Source: JAJAZB01 sp964244295 | Lineage (GTDB): Bacteria > Bacteroidota > Bacteroidia > Cytophagales > Spirosomataceae | Direction: 5' to 3' | Assembly (NCBI GenBank): GCA_964244295.1 | Contig: CAXTIG010000018.1 | Coordinates: 1 to 64,000 of the forward strand | Length of the DNA stretch: 64,000 bases | In this document: piece after piece, positions 50,028-58,826 of the stretch | How the letters are laid out: each line of letters opens with the position of its first letter | Position numbering within the stretch: the first letter of the stretch is position 1 | Translations under genes and position numbers: made by a program | Notes under the pieces: model-generated | What the model saw: the letters and a program-made list of their open reading frames with translations, nothing else | What the model was told of the DNA's origin: nothing | Databases searched by the model: none

Positions 50028-50057
50028 GATTCCCCTCCTTAAAAAAGGAGGGGAATC
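50028..50057. repeat. Palindrome, family F core
   Basis: GATTCCCCTCCTT (50028-50040) / AAGGAGGGGAATC (50045-50057), 4 nt loop; the same core forms the arms of the repeat at 27254-27405. Likely ends the cytochrome gene transcript. Confidence 0.85.
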
Positions 50058-50082
50058 GTTGCTGTCCCGTTCAAAGAGGAAT

Positions 50083-51084
50083 CTACTTCGTCGCCACCAC
50101 TTCCCCGCCCGGCTTAAACTTCACGACCGCGTTTTTTTGCGGCTTCACCGTGCGCAGGTACGTGTAAATCGCGCCCAGATCCTGCTCGCTCATTTTGGCG
50201 TATTCGTACCACGACATCATCGTGTTGAACTGGTTGTGCCCGATCACCGCCGGCTTGGCCGACGAGTCGGCGTAGGCCTTGAAGCGGGCGATGAATTGGG
50301 CCTTCGACCATTTGCCGATGCCCGTTTCCGGGTCGGGGCTGATGTTGGAGGAATACACCACGCCGCCCGTGCGGAGCGGAAAGGCCCGCCCCCCGGCGTA
50401 ATCCAGGCCCGGCAGGTTTTCCTGCCGTTCGTTGACGGGCGTGTGGCACACGTAGCAGGGCGCGATGCTGACGAGGTATTCGCCGTAGGCCAGGGTGTCT
50501 GACGGGTCGGGGCGTTTCATCGGTTCGGCCTTTTTCGGAATCGTGTTCATGATGAGGCTGAACGGAAAGGCCGGTTCCGACGGCTCGGTTTTCCCACCCA
50601 CGGACGGCAGTGTGCGCAGGTAGGCAATGACCGACTTCACGTCTTCGGGGTCCATTTTGCCGTAGCGGTCGTAGGGCATCAGCGGAAACATCGTTTTGCC
50701 GTGCTTGTTGACACCCGTGGTGATGGCCCGGTACAGTTCGCCATCCGTCCAATCGCCCAGATTCACCGGGGTTAGGTTGGCCGACACAAACCGGCCCGGA
50801 AAGCCTTCCTCGGGCGGGAACACCTCGCCGCCACTGCCCTCTTTCCCCAGCGCGACGGGCGCGGTGAACAGGTTGGCGTCCGTGCCGCTGTGGCAGTGCA
50901 GGCACACCAATACCGAGCGGGTCAGGTATTCACCGTGTTTGACGCGCTCCGGCGTGCGTTCCACGGTCAACTCCGGCGGGGAACCGACATCGGGCAGGGC
51001 GAATTTGACGTAACTGACCACACCGGCCACGGCCAGCACCAGCACCGTGAGCACGATGCCGGTAATTTTGAGGGCTTTTTTCAT
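50083..51084 (-). CDS. Membrane-anchored diheme cytochrome c
   Basis: 333 residues. N-terminal helix ITGIVLTVLVLAVAGVVSYVKF anchors it with the domain outside. Two c-type heme sites CLHCH (~61) and CYVCH (~206), each in a cytochrome c domain with distal Met candidates (KTMFPLMPYD; FNTMMSWYEYAKM). Resembles electron-transfer subunits of alcohol/aldehyde dehydrogenase systems or gluconate dehydrogenase-type cytochromes, but no dehydrogenase is adjacent. Periplasmic electron carrier, partner unknown. Confidence 0.88.
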   Translation of the reverse strand: MKKALKITGIVLTVLVLAVAGVVSYVKFALPDVGSPPELTVERTPERVKHGEYLTRSVLVCLHCHSGTDANLFTAPVALGKEGSGGEVFPPEEGFPGRFVSANLTPVNLGDWTDGELYRAITTGVNKHGKTMFPLMPYDRYGKMDPEDVKSVIAYLRTLPSVGGKTEPSEPAFPFSLIMNTIPKKAEPMKRPDPSDTLAYGEYLVSIAPCYVCHTPVNERQENLPGLDYAGGRAFPLRTGGVVYSSNISPDPETGIGKWSKAQFIARFKAYADSSAKPAVIGHNQFNTMMSWYEYAKMSEQDLGAIYTYLRTVKPQKNAVVKFKPGGEVVATK

Positions 51085-51244
51085 GGTAAATGAAGAGGAA
51101 TTGATGAAAAACAGGGAGGTTAAGAAACGGCGGCAACTAACGGATTTTGTCTGTCAAAATCAAGGTCTTCACCCGGCGTTTCTTCGCCGGGAAAAGCTGC
51201 CAAACCCGTAACTTGCCGCCCTGAATCGTTTCTCACCGAAACCC

Positions 51245-52180
51245 ATGTTCGTTCGTCGCCATTTTCTCCTGCTCGTGGCCGCGTTGGCCGTCGCCGTGGC
51301 GCTGTTCAAGGGCGCGACCGTCTGGCAGCGCGAACCGTCCGCCACCACGCCCGCCGTGCCCACGCCCGACGAGGCTTTCCGCCGCTATTGGTACAACGGC
51401 CAGGCCGAACTGACCAGCTATGACCTCCAGCAGGTGCGCTACGGGCAGGTCAATCCCGGCGAAGCGGTGCTGATTTTCGTCACCGAAGATTTCCGCACCG
51501 ACAAGCAAGTGAAGCTAGAATCGGACGATCGCAGCAAGGCCACGTCGATTTTGAAACTAAACCAGGTGCGCAAGTTCAAAACGGGCATTTACGACTACTC
51601 CACGATGACTTCGGTGTTTATGCCGGTGGACCTACGCCTGTTTCCGCACGCGCTCAAAACCACCACCTCGGTGCAGGAATGGTGCGGACACGTGTACGCA
51701 CAACTCAACCTCCGGGGCCGGGAATACCACCTCACGAGCCATTCGTACTTTGAGAAAGAAGCGGATGCGGAAACGAGTTTCCCCCGCGCCTGGCTCGAAG
51801 ACGAACTCTGGACGCGCCTGCGCCTCAGCCCCGAAACCCTGCCCACGGGCGAGTTGGAAGTCGTGCCCAGCTTACTCTCCAGCCGCCTCGGCCACCGCGA
51901 ACCCCAACCCGAAGCCGCCACCGCCGCCCTGAGCGACTCGACGATTGGTGGCGCGAACCTACGGGTGTACACGCTGCGGTACCCGGCGCTGCAACGCCGA
52001 CTGGCGTTATTTTTCGAGAAACAATCTCCGTTCGCGCTGGTGGGTTGGGAGGAGACGGCCCCGGAAAAAGGCAAGCTGATGACCACCCGCGCCACCCGCC
52101 GCCGCACCCTGCGCAACCCCTACTGGCAGCACAACCAGCCGGTGGATGGGGTGCTGAGGGATAGTTTAAAATTGCAGTGA
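51245..52180 (+). CDS. Exported Bacteroidota-specific protein (often labelled 'Maf', label doubtful)
   Basis: 311 residues with N-terminal hydrophobic segment FLLLVAALAVAVALF and then YWYNGQAELTSYDLQQVRYGQVNPGEAVLIFVTEDF, STMTSVFMPVDLR, SVQEWCGHVYAQLNL. This matches a Bacteroidota family that databases often call 'septum formation inhibitor Maf', but no Maf nucleotide-pyrophosphatase motifs are present, so I reject that function. Real role unknown; probably periplasmic or lipoprotein-like. A -7-like TAACTTGC is at ~51210. Confidence 0.75.
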   Translation: MFVRRHFLLLVAALAVAVALFKGATVWQREPSATTPAVPTPDEAFRRYWYNGQAELTSYDLQQVRYGQVNPGEAVLIFVTEDFRTDKQVKLESDDRSKATSILKLNQVRKFKTGIYDYSTMTSVFMPVDLRLFPHALKTTTSVQEWCGHVYAQLNLRGREYHLTSHSYFEKEADAETSFPRAWLEDELWTRLRLSPETLPTGELEVVPSLLSSRLGHREPQPEAATAALSDSTIGGANLRVYTLRYPALQRRLALFFEKQSPFALVGWEETAPEKGKLMTTRATRRRTLRNPYWQHNQPVDGVLRDSLKLQ

Positions 52181-52193
52181 GGCCTCTCCCCAA

Positions 52194-52392
52194 CGCGTCA
52201 TTGCGAGCGAAGGCGTTGGGAATGAGTGAAACGAAATTCCCAACGCCGGAGCGCGGCAATCCCCTACCGGAGACCGAAATAGGTTTGGGCAAGTACTTGG
52301 TTTTCGCACTCTTGGCTTCGGGAGGGGATTGCTTCGCTCCGATTGGAAAACTTCGTTTCACTCGTTTTCCAATCTCCGCTCGCAATGACGCG
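52194..52392. repeat. Nested inverted repeat, family E (second copy)
   Basis: Outer arms 52194-52209 / 52377-52392 (CGCGTCATTGCGAGCG) and inner GCAATCCCCTACCGG versus its degenerate complement (...GGAGGGGATTGCTTCGCTCC). Same architecture and size as 15108-15325, with an extra pair of arms around TTGGGAATGAGTG/CACTCGTTTTCCAA. Confidence 0.85.
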
Positions 52393-52425
52393 ATTTTAGA
52401 AAGCTTTTAATTTTCCTGAGTAATC

Positions 52426-53331
52426 ATGCTCCCCATCGCCCCCGTCACCATCCTGAAGTTTTCCGGCGAGGAGGCCAGCGAGCAACCCGACCTGCTGGCC
52501 GTGGAAGAGCCGCTCGAAATCCGCCTGGGCTTCGGCCCGCCACAAGAGCGCCAGCAACGCAGCCTCTCGGTCACCATGCGCACGCCCGGCCACGACGAAG
52601 AACTGGCGCTGGGTTTTTTACTGACCGAGGGAATTATCGAAAATCCCGCCCAACTCTTCAGCCTGAAGCACTGCACCGACGCGGGCCGGGCCGAAGTCGG
52701 GAACATCATCCGCGCCGAACTTCGTCCGGAGGTGACGGTGGATTGGGTACGCTTGCAGCGAAATTTTTACACCTCCTCCAGTTGCGGGGTTTGCGGCAAA
52801 GCTTCCATCGAAGCCGTTCACGCCGTGTCCTGTCCCATCCTGCCCGCTCCCGAACCCTGGCTCAACGCCGACCTGCTGGGACAACTGCCCGCCCAACTCC
52901 GCCAGCACCAGGCCGTGTTTGCCCACACGGGTGGCCTCCACGCGGCGGCGCTGTTCAACCAAACGGGCTGCATCACGCTGCTCCGCGAAGACGTAGGTCG
53001 GCACAATGCCCTCGACAAACTCCTCGGCGCGGCGACCCGGCGCGGTGGGTGGCCGCTACACCGGCACGGCCTGCTGTTGAGCGGCCGAATCAGTTTTGAG
53101 TTGGTGCAAAAATCCCTCGCCGCCGGGTTGCCCGCGCTGGTGGCGGTGGGCGCGCCGTCGAGTCTGGCCGTGCAGTTGGCCGAGTCGGCGGGGCAGACGC
53201 TGGTTGGGTTTCTGCGGGAAGGGCGGATGAATGTGTACTGCGGGGCGGGGCGGATTCGGAAGGTTGAAGAGGCGAATTGTCATCCCGACGAAGGAGGGAT
53301 CTCGTCGACCTTGCAGACCCCTTGCCGATAG
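52426..53331 (+). CDS. fdhD: Formate dehydrogenase accessory sulfurtransferase FdhD, C-terminus extended by a repeat
   Basis: 301 residues. FdhD motifs: EEPLEIRLGF, MRTPGHDEELALGFLLTEGII, CGVCG (~120, the sulfur-carrying cysteines), FAHTGGLHAAALF, REDVGRHNALDKLLGAA, SGRISFELVQK, REGRMNVYCGAGRI. It passes sulfur from IscS to the molybdenum cofactor of formate-dehydrogenase-like enzymes. The last ~19 residues (ANCHPDEGGISSTLQ...) are translated from the family B element at 53277, so the native stop has been lost or replaced. Pairs with the YdeP-type enzyme 101 bp downstream. Confidence 0.93.
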   Translation: MLPIAPVTILKFSGEEASEQPDLLAVEEPLEIRLGFGPPQERQQRSLSVTMRTPGHDEELALGFLLTEGIIENPAQLFSLKHCTDAGRAEVGNIIRAELRPEVTVDWVRLQRNFYTSSSCGVCGKASIEAVHAVSCPILPAPEPWLNADLLGQLPAQLRQHQAVFAHTGGLHAAALFNQTGCITLLREDVGRHNALDKLLGAATRRGGWPLHRHGLLLSGRISFELVQKSLAAGLPALVAVGAPSSLAVQLAESAGQTLVGFLREGRMNVYCGAGRIRKVEEANCHPDEGGISSTLQTPCR

Positions 53332-53380
53332 CCAACCGACTCAGTATCCTAACGAGATCCCTCCTTCGTCGGGATGGCAA
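53277..53380. repeat. Inverted-repeat element family B, overlapping the fdhD end
   Basis: Arms 53277-53305 / 53352-53380 (TTGTCATCCCGACGAAGG...), one mismatch, 46 nt loop. The left arm and part of the loop are read as fdhD codons; the stop is in the loop. Confidence 0.9.
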
Positions 53381-53432
53381 CTCCATTTTTTAGCACCTCA
53401 AGCCTGGTCAAACCCTAAAACTTCTCCAACCC

Positions 53433-55742
53433 ATGAACAACCGCCCCCCCGAAACCTTCACCGGCCTGCGCCTCGCCACCGGCGACGACGTGGCGGCGGG
53501 CTACACGGCCGTTTTTTCCTCGTTCCGGCACGTCTTCGGCGGCACCAACCTGCTGCGCGGCAACCTGGCGTTGTTGAAGTTAAATCAGAAAAATGGCTTC
53601 GACTGCCCCAGTTGCGCCTGGCCTGACCCCGATGGGCACCGTTCGCTCGTGGCCGAATACTGCGAAAGCGGCGCGAAGGCCGTGGCCGACGAAGTCGTGA
53701 CCAAACACACTGCCTCACCGGTGCTGTTTCAGCGGTATTCGGTGGACGAACTTTCCCAGAAATCAGAATACTGGCTGGGGCAGCAGGGGCGGCTTACCCA
53801 CCCGATGGTGCTGCGCGAGGGCGCGACACACTACGAAAAAATTAGTTGGGACGATGCCTTTGAATTGGTCGGGAAACACCTGAGGGCGCTGGCTTCGCCC
53901 AACGAAGCGGTGTTTTACACTTCCGGTCGGACGAGCAACGAAGCGGCGTTTTTGTACCAGCTTTTCATCCGCGCCTACGGCACCAACAACCTGCCCGACT
54001 GCTCGAATATGTGCCACGAAAGCACGACTGAGGCCCTCACCGAAACGCTGGGCATCGGCAAGGCGAGCATCAAACTCGATGATTTCGAGAAAGCTGAAGT
54101 CATTGTGATTTTGGGTCAAAATCCCGGCACCAACGCCCCCCGGATGATGACGGCCCTCGAAGCGGGCAAGCGCAACGGCGCGAAAATCATCGCCATCAAC
54201 CCGCTTCTCGAAACCGGCCTGCTGGCCTTTCGCAACCCCCAGGGCCTGCACGACCTGGTCACGCCCGGTGGCACCAAACTCGCCGACGTGTACCTCCAAC
54301 TGCGCATCAACGGCGATATGCAGTTGCTGAAAGCCCTGCTCAAACTCTTGCTCGAAGCCGAGGCCCAACGCCCCGGAGAAGTGCTCGACCAGGAGTTTAT
54401 TGCTAAAAAAACGACGGGATTTGAAGAACTGAAAGCCGACCTCGAACGCTACGCGCTCGACGACCTCGCCGAGCAGTGCGGTGTTCCACTGCCCCAGCTC
54501 CGCGAAGCCGCCGACCTGCTGGCGCGGCATCGGCGCATCATCGTTTGCTGGGCAATGGGCCTGACGCAGCACAAAAATGCGGTGCAGAGCATTCGCGAAA
54601 TCATCAACCTGCTGCTGCTCAAGGGCAGCATCGGTCTGCCAGGGGCGGGGGCCTGCCCGGTGCGCGGGCACAGCAACGTGCAGGGCGACCGCACGATGGG
54701 TATTTACGAAAAACCTAAGCCGGAATTTTTGGATAAACTCAAAGAAGTGTTCGGCTTCGAGCCGCCGCGTAATCATGGCTACAGCACCGTGGAGGCCGTC
54801 GAGGCGCTGCACAACGGGCGGGCGAAGGTGTTCGTGGCGATGGGCGGGAATTTCGTGTCCGCCGTTTCCGATACCGACTTTACTTCGGAAGCCATGCGCC
54901 GGGCGGAGTTGAGCGTTCAGGTTTCGACCAAACTCAACCGCAGCCACTTGGTGACGGGCAAAACGGCGCTGATTCTGCCCTGCCTGGGCCGCAGCGACGA
55001 AGACCCCCAGGCCAGCGGCCCGCAGTTTGTGACGATGGAAAATACCACCGGCGTGGTGCATCAGTCGCACGGCACGTTTGAACCCGTTTCAAAACACCTA
55101 CGCAGCGAACCGGCCATCGTGGTGGGGCTGGCGAAAGCCACGCTGGGCGAGAAATTTCCCGTGGACTGGGACGAGTTGGTGGGCAACTACGACCGCATTC
55201 GCGACTTGATTGAGAAAACCTTGAAGGGCTTCGAGAATTTCAACCAGCGGGTGCGCGAGTCGGGCGGTTTTTACCTGCCCAACTCCCCGCGTCAGGGCAA
55301 CTTCGACACGCCGGATGGCAAAGCGAAGTTTACCGTCAACGCCCCGACGGTCTGGAAGTTGAAACCGGGGGAATTTTTGCTGATGAGCATTCGCAGCCAC
55401 GACCAGTTCAACACCACGATTTACGGCCTCAACGACCGCTACCGGGGTATTTACAACGAGCGCCGGGTGCTGATGATGAACGAAGCCGACATCGCGGCAG
55501 CGGGCTTGCGGAAATATCAGGTCGTGCATCTGCACAGCCACTACGGCGGGAAAACCCGCACGGCGCGGCGGTTTATCATCGTGCCCTACCGGATTCCGAC
55601 GGGTTGCCTGGCGGCGTATTTTCCCGAAACCAACCCGCTCATTCCCATCGGCGAGTACGCCGAGCGGAGTTTCACGCCCATCTCCAAATCCATCGTCGTG
55701 ACGGTGGAGGGGTTGGACGAAGTGGCGGAGGTCAGTCGATAG
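53433..55742 (+). CDS. FdhF/YdeP-family molybdopterin oxidoreductase
   Basis: 769 residues. Starts near FDCPSCAWPD, the reduced cysteine site typical of YdeP relatives, then the molybdopterin domains: DAFELVGKHL, FYTSGRTSNEAAFLYQLFIRAYGTNNLPDCSNMCHES, VIVILGQNPGTNAPRMM, CPVRGHSNVQGDRTMGI and the C-terminal domain (LLMSIRSHDQFNTTIYGLNDRYRGI...FIIVPYRIPTGCLAAYFPETNPLIP). Cofactor expected to be Mo-bis-MGD, matured by FdhD just upstream. YdeP is linked to acid resistance in E. coli but its reaction is not defined. The stop codon lies in an inverted repeat arm. Confidence 0.9.
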   Translation: MNNRPPETFTGLRLATGDDVAAGYTAVFSSFRHVFGGTNLLRGNLALLKLNQKNGFDCPSCAWPDPDGHRSLVAEYCESGAKAVADEVVTKHTASPVLFQRYSVDELSQKSEYWLGQQGRLTHPMVLREGATHYEKISWDDAFELVGKHLRALASPNEAVFYTSGRTSNEAAFLYQLFIRAYGTNNLPDCSNMCHESTTEALTETLGIGKASIKLDDFEKAEVIVILGQNPGTNAPRMMTALEAGKRNGAKIIAINPLLETGLLAFRNPQGLHDLVTPGGTKLADVYLQLRINGDMQLLKALLKLLLEAEAQRPGEVLDQEFIAKKTTGFEELKADLERYALDDLAEQCGVPLPQLREAADLLARHRRIIVCWAMGLTQHKNAVQSIREIINLLLLKGSIGLPGAGACPVRGHSNVQGDRTMGIYEKPKPEFLDKLKEVFGFEPPRNHGYSTVEAVEALHNGRAKVFVAMGGNFVSAVSDTDFTSEAMRRAELSVQVSTKLNRSHLVTGKTALILPCLGRSDEDPQASGPQFVTMENTTGVVHQSHGTFEPVSKHLRSEPAIVVGLAKATLGEKFPVDWDELVGNYDRIRDLIEKTLKGFENFNQRVRESGGFYLPNSPRQGNFDTPDGKAKFTVNAPTVWKLKPGEFLLMSIRSHDQFNTTIYGLNDRYRGIYNERRVLMMNEADIAAAGLRKYQVVHLHSHYGGKTRTARRFIIVPYRIPTGCLAAYFPETNPLIPIGEYAERSFTPISKSIVVTVEGLDEVAEVSR

Positions 55743-55792
55743 TCGTTAGATTTCAAAAATTACTAACGACTGTCGACCAATGACTATCGACT
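55734..55792. repeat. Nested inverted repeat at the end of the YdeP-like gene
   Basis: Outer arms AGTCGATAGTC 55734-55744 / GACTATCGACT 55782-55792 and inner arms 55742-55749 / 55763-55770. The left arm encodes the last residues and stop (SR-stop) of the YdeP-like gene and is followed by TTTT on the plus strand; probably the terminator for both convergent genes. Confidence 0.85.
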
Positions 55793-55793
55793 T

Positions 55794-55982
55794 TTAGCCC
55801 CCCACGTACTTCTCGTTTTCCTTTACTTTTTTGTGTTCTTTTTTCTCCAACTCTTTCTGCGGGGTGACGGGCTGGTTCGTGTCGTTGGAATCGCTGGCCT
55901 GGTTGGGGCTTTGGGTCGAGCCGTCGCTGAGTTCGCCCAAATCGCCTAAGGTTGGCTTGGGTTTAGCGGGAGTGGTTGCCAT
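55794..55982 (-). CDS. Small hydrophilic protein, hypothetical
   Basis: 62 residues, MATTPAKPKPTLGDLGELSD... with Ser/Asn/Gln-rich middle and a Lys/Glu-rich end (QKELEKKEHKKVKENEKYVGG). No membrane segment or signal. Low-complexity and predicted disordered. Its closeness to another disordered acidic protein and a DUF892 protein suggests a stress-related set, but this is inference from context. Confidence 0.6.
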   Translation of the reverse strand: MATTPAKPKPTLGDLGELSDGSTQSPNQASDSNDTNQPVTPQKELEKKEHKKVKENEKYVGG

Positions 55983-56171
55983 TTTTTTTGTGGTTTTGGG
56001 GGAAAGTGTTCAAAAAAAACGCGCCTGTGTTTGCTTGTGCCCGTCTGGTGTCCTGCCGGACCCAGGCAGATGCGGACGACAGGATTCCGGGAAAAATTTC
56101 CCCAATCCTCCGCCGGATGGCACTGATTTTTTGCGGCACCCCTCCGTACTCATCCATTCCAACTAAAAATC

Positions 56172-56702
56172 ATGAATCCAGATACCAACCAAGCCCCCGA
56201 CACCGCCGACGGTAGCACCGGCCAACTCACCGATTCCAACGCCCAACCCAAGCCCCGGATTCCCAAGGAAATGGCTTACGTGGGGGTCAGCAACAGTGAA
56301 CTCGAAGAAATCGGGGCCGAAACCTACCACGGCACCGGCGATACCTACCACCGAACCGACATCCAGGATATGAAGGATGCCATCATCACCAACGAAAACA
56401 TGACGGCGGCAGGTCCGGCCACCTTCGAGCCGGGTACCGACCAGCGCGGCGAAACCAACGACGTGCAGCAGCGCAGCGAAGACGGCGACAGCGGCTACGG
56501 CGACAGCGACGCCGACAACCAGGGCCTCGACGACGCGGGCGATGGCGACCCTGCCACCCCCAACACGACCGACGGTGAATACGAAAATCAGATGAACAAG
56601 CCGCAGGCCCCCCGGCAGCATGGCAGCGGTTCGAAAGGCGAAGACGACGAAGCGGGCACAACCCCCGACGCCAACAACAGCCAGCAGTCGAAACTGGGGT
56701 AG
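56172..56702 (+). CDS. Acidic, disordered hypothetical protein
   Basis: 176 residues, rich in Asp, Glu, Asn, Gln, Gly and Thr. A possibly structured core, KPRIPKEMAYVGVSNSELEEIGAETYHGTGDTYHRTDI, lies at ~28-70; the rest (EDGDSGYGDSDADNQGLDDAGDGD...) is disordered. No Cys or Trp. Divergent from the 62-residue gene across 189 bp, upstream of the DUF892 gene by 146 bp. Composition resembles desiccation- or osmotic-stress proteins, but I do not recognise the family. Confidence 0.65.
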   Translation: MNPDTNQAPDTADGSTGQLTDSNAQPKPRIPKEMAYVGVSNSELEEIGAETYHGTGDTYHRTDIQDMKDAIITNENMTAAGPATFEPGTDQRGETNDVQQRSEDGDSGYGDSDADNQGLDDAGDGDPATPNTTDGEYENQMNKPQAPRQHGSGSKGEDDEAGTTPDANNSQQSKLG

Positions 56703-56848
56703 TGGGTAGGAGCTTCCTCAATTTTGGGGCGGCGGGGCGGCGAAACGGCCAGCCTCGCCGCCCTTCGGCGTTATTCCGGACGCTGGCAAAGCTTTTTTAT
56801 CGAGCCGACCGTCACAAACACAGCATCAACTTAAAACCTAAACTTGTC

Positions 56849-57391
56849 ATGGCTACCCTAACGGATCAAATCAAAGGCTTTTTCAACGAAGAAGAACAAA
56901 CCTCCTTGCGGGGACTTTTCATCGAAGAACTCCAGGATATTTATTGGGCGGAAAACCATTTGGTAGATGCCCTGCCCAAAATGGCCGAGGCCTCCACGTC
57001 GAGTCAACTGCGCCAGGGTTTCGAGACGCACTTGCAGGAAACCAAAAATCAGGTGGAGCGCCTGGAGCGCGTGTTCCGTTCGATTGGCGAAGAGCCGGAA
57101 TCGAAAAAATGCCAGGCCATGAGTGGTTTGGTCAAGGAAGCCGAAGAACTGATTTCGGATACCGCCGATGGCTCGATGGTGCGCGACGCCGCCCTGATTG
57201 CCGGTGCTCAGAAAGTGGAACACTACGAAATTGCTACCTACGGTACGCTCCGCACCTTCGCCCAGATTCTGGGCTACACCGAAGCCGCCCAACTTCTCCA
57301 GCAAACGCTGGATGAAGAAGGGGCCACGGACAAAAAACTGACGCAAATCGCCGAGTCGTTCGTCAACGCGCAAGCGAAGCAGGAACATTGA
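56849..57391 (+). CDS. DUF892 (YciE/YciF-type) ferritin-like protein
   Basis: 180 residues from ATG at 56849. Four-helix bundle: LRGLFIEELQDIYWAENHLVDALPKMAEAS, LRQGFETHLQETKNQVERLERVF, AGAQKVEHYEIATYGTLRTFAQILG, LLQQTLDEEGATDKKLTQIAE. The E-x-x-Y/E-x-x-H pattern (EELQDIYWAE, ETHLQE, EHYE, DEE) matches the di-metal ligands of the YciF family, expressed in stress in enterobacteria. Metal binding and stress role are by family analogy. Terminator follows. Confidence 0.9.
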   Translation: MATLTDQIKGFFNEEEQTSLRGLFIEELQDIYWAENHLVDALPKMAEASTSSQLRQGFETHLQETKNQVERLERVFRSIGEEPESKKCQAMSGLVKEAEELISDTADGSMVRDAALIAGAQKVEHYEIATYGTLRTFAQILGYTEAAQLLQQTLDEEGATDKKLTQIAESFVNAQAKQEH

Positions 57392-57423
57392 TGTCTTACT
57401 AGGTAGGTTAAAAGGTGGGAAGC

Positions 57424-57460
57424 AAAAAAGGCCCTCTGCGCTTGCGGAGGGCCTTTTTTT
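57424..57460 (+). terminator. Intrinsic terminator of the DUF892 gene
   Basis: AAAAAAGGCCCTC / GAGGGCCTTTTTTT around a GC loop, ending in T7. Confidence 0.9.
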
Positions 57461-57468
57461 GGGATACT

Positions 57469-57585
57469 ATTCTGAAGCAAGGTGTCACGCTGAGCGGAGT
57501 CGAAGCGCCGGCTGGATGCAGGAAGTAATTTCCAAATTCCAGCCGGCGCTTCGACTCCGCTCAGCGTGACACCTTGCTTCAGAAT
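57469..57585. repeat. 47 bp perfect inverted repeat, family D core
   Basis: Arms 57469-57515 and 57539-57585, 23 nt loop, no mismatch. The family D core (TGTCACGCTGAGCGGAGTCG) is extended by 14 bp outside and about 9 bp inside with sequence not shared by the sister at 48340, yet still perfectly complementary. Confidence 0.93.
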
Positions 57586-57592
57586 ATCTTTG

Positions 57593-58786
57593 TTAATTCA
57601 ACTGCTTCTCCACAAACTTCCCACTCACTTTTTCTTTCAACAGCACCATCTGCCGCCCGTCGTGGGTCATTTCTTCTTTGATGAGGTAGTGGTCGGCGTC
57701 GTATTCTTCGAGGTGGCTTTCCTGGGTCAGTCCTTCCTTGCCGCGCCAGACGGGCAGGTTCACCTTTTCCCACTGCTTCGATTTCGCCGAGCGATAAGCG
57801 GCGTCGATAACGGCATTGACCACGTAGCCGTCGTAGAAGGTTTCCGCCGGGGTTTTACCTTGTTCAAAACTGTTGAACATATCGGTAAACATGTGGTTGT
57901 AGCCCAGGTCGTTCACCTCGTCGCCGACGGGGAAGAGCCAGCCCGAATCGCTTTCCGCTTTCTCGGCGATGTAGTCGCCGCCCTTGCCGGTGGTGAACAT
58001 TTCGAAGCCGGTTCGCAGGAAGGAGTTAATCCAAATCGTGCCTTCGGTGCCCATCACCTCATCACGGAGGTCCATGCCGCCCCGGAATACCCAAGAGGTT
58101 TCAAACTGCCCGATGGCCCCGTTTTCGTACTTCACCAGCCCGATGGCGTGGTCTTCGGCGTCGATGGGTTTCACCTGGGTTTCGGCCCAGCACATCACTT
58201 CGATGGGTTTGATGTCTTTGCCGATAAAATTCCGGGCGATTTCGATGCAGTGGCACCCCAAATCGAGGATACAGCCGCCGCCCGCCTGTTCCTTGTCCCA
58301 GAACCACGACGAGTGCGGACCGGGGTGCGTTTCCCGCGATTTGGCCCAGAGAATCCGGCCCAGCGCGCCTTCTTTCACCGAGGCGAGGGCTTTCAGGAAT
58401 TTAGGCGTGTAGCACAAATCTTCGAGGTAGCCCGCGAAAATCCCCGCCTTTTCCACGGCCTGCATCATCCGCAGGGCCTCCTCGCCGTTGCGGCCCAGGG
58501 GTTTGGTGGTCACCACGGCTTTTTTGTGCTTCACGCAAGCCATCACCGCCGTTTCGTGGATGTTGTTGGGCAGGGCGATGCACACGATGTCCACGCTGGG
58601 GTGGCTCACGACGGCATCGAGGTCGGTGCTCCAAAACCCGCAGCCGTAGTCGTCAGCGAATTTTTTGGCGTTTTTCTCACTGCGGGCGTAGATGGCGACG
58701 ACGCGGTCGCGGCCGCGCTGCCCGTGGATGGATTCGGCGTAAAACCGGCCAATGAAGCCGGAACCGAGCATGGCGATGTTGGCCAT
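57593..58786 (-). CDS. Gfo/Idh/MocA family oxidoreductase
   Basis: 397 residues. Rossmann start NIAMLGSGFIGRFYAESIHG (GxGxxG) with NAD(P), then VDIVCIALPNNIHETAVMACVKHKKAVVTTKPLGRN (the conserved E/T-K-P lysine), and the C-terminal domain GGGCILDLGCHCIEIARNFIG with the G-x-x-D-x-x-x-H active-site pattern altered to L-G-C-H. Acts on sugars or inositols; the neighbouring MFS transporter gene is read in the same direction and may import the substrate. Confidence 0.9.
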   Translation of the reverse strand: MANIAMLGSGFIGRFYAESIHGQRGRDRVVAIYARSEKNAKKFADDYGCGFWSTDLDAVVSHPSVDIVCIALPNNIHETAVMACVKHKKAVVTTKPLGRNGEEALRMMQAVEKAGIFAGYLEDLCYTPKFLKALASVKEGALGRILWAKSRETHPGPHSSWFWDKEQAGGGCILDLGCHCIEIARNFIGKDIKPIEVMCWAETQVKPIDAEDHAIGLVKYENGAIGQFETSWVFRGGMDLRDEVMGTEGTIWINSFLRTGFEMFTTGKGGDYIAEKAESDSGWLFPVGDEVNDLGYNHMFTDMFNSFEQGKTPAETFYDGYVVNAVIDAAYRSAKSKQWEKVNLPVWRGKEGLTQESHLEEYDADHYLIKEEMTHDGRQMVLLKEKVSGKFVEKQLN

Positions 58787-58826
58787 AACAGAAATTGGTG
58801 AATTGGTGAATTTTGAATTGGTGAAA

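Noticed and set aside
51245..52180. Naming the gene as septum formation inhibitor Maf.
   Set aside because: The protein resembles the Bacteroidota family that often carries this label, but it has an N-terminal export segment and none of the Maf nucleotide-binding motifs.
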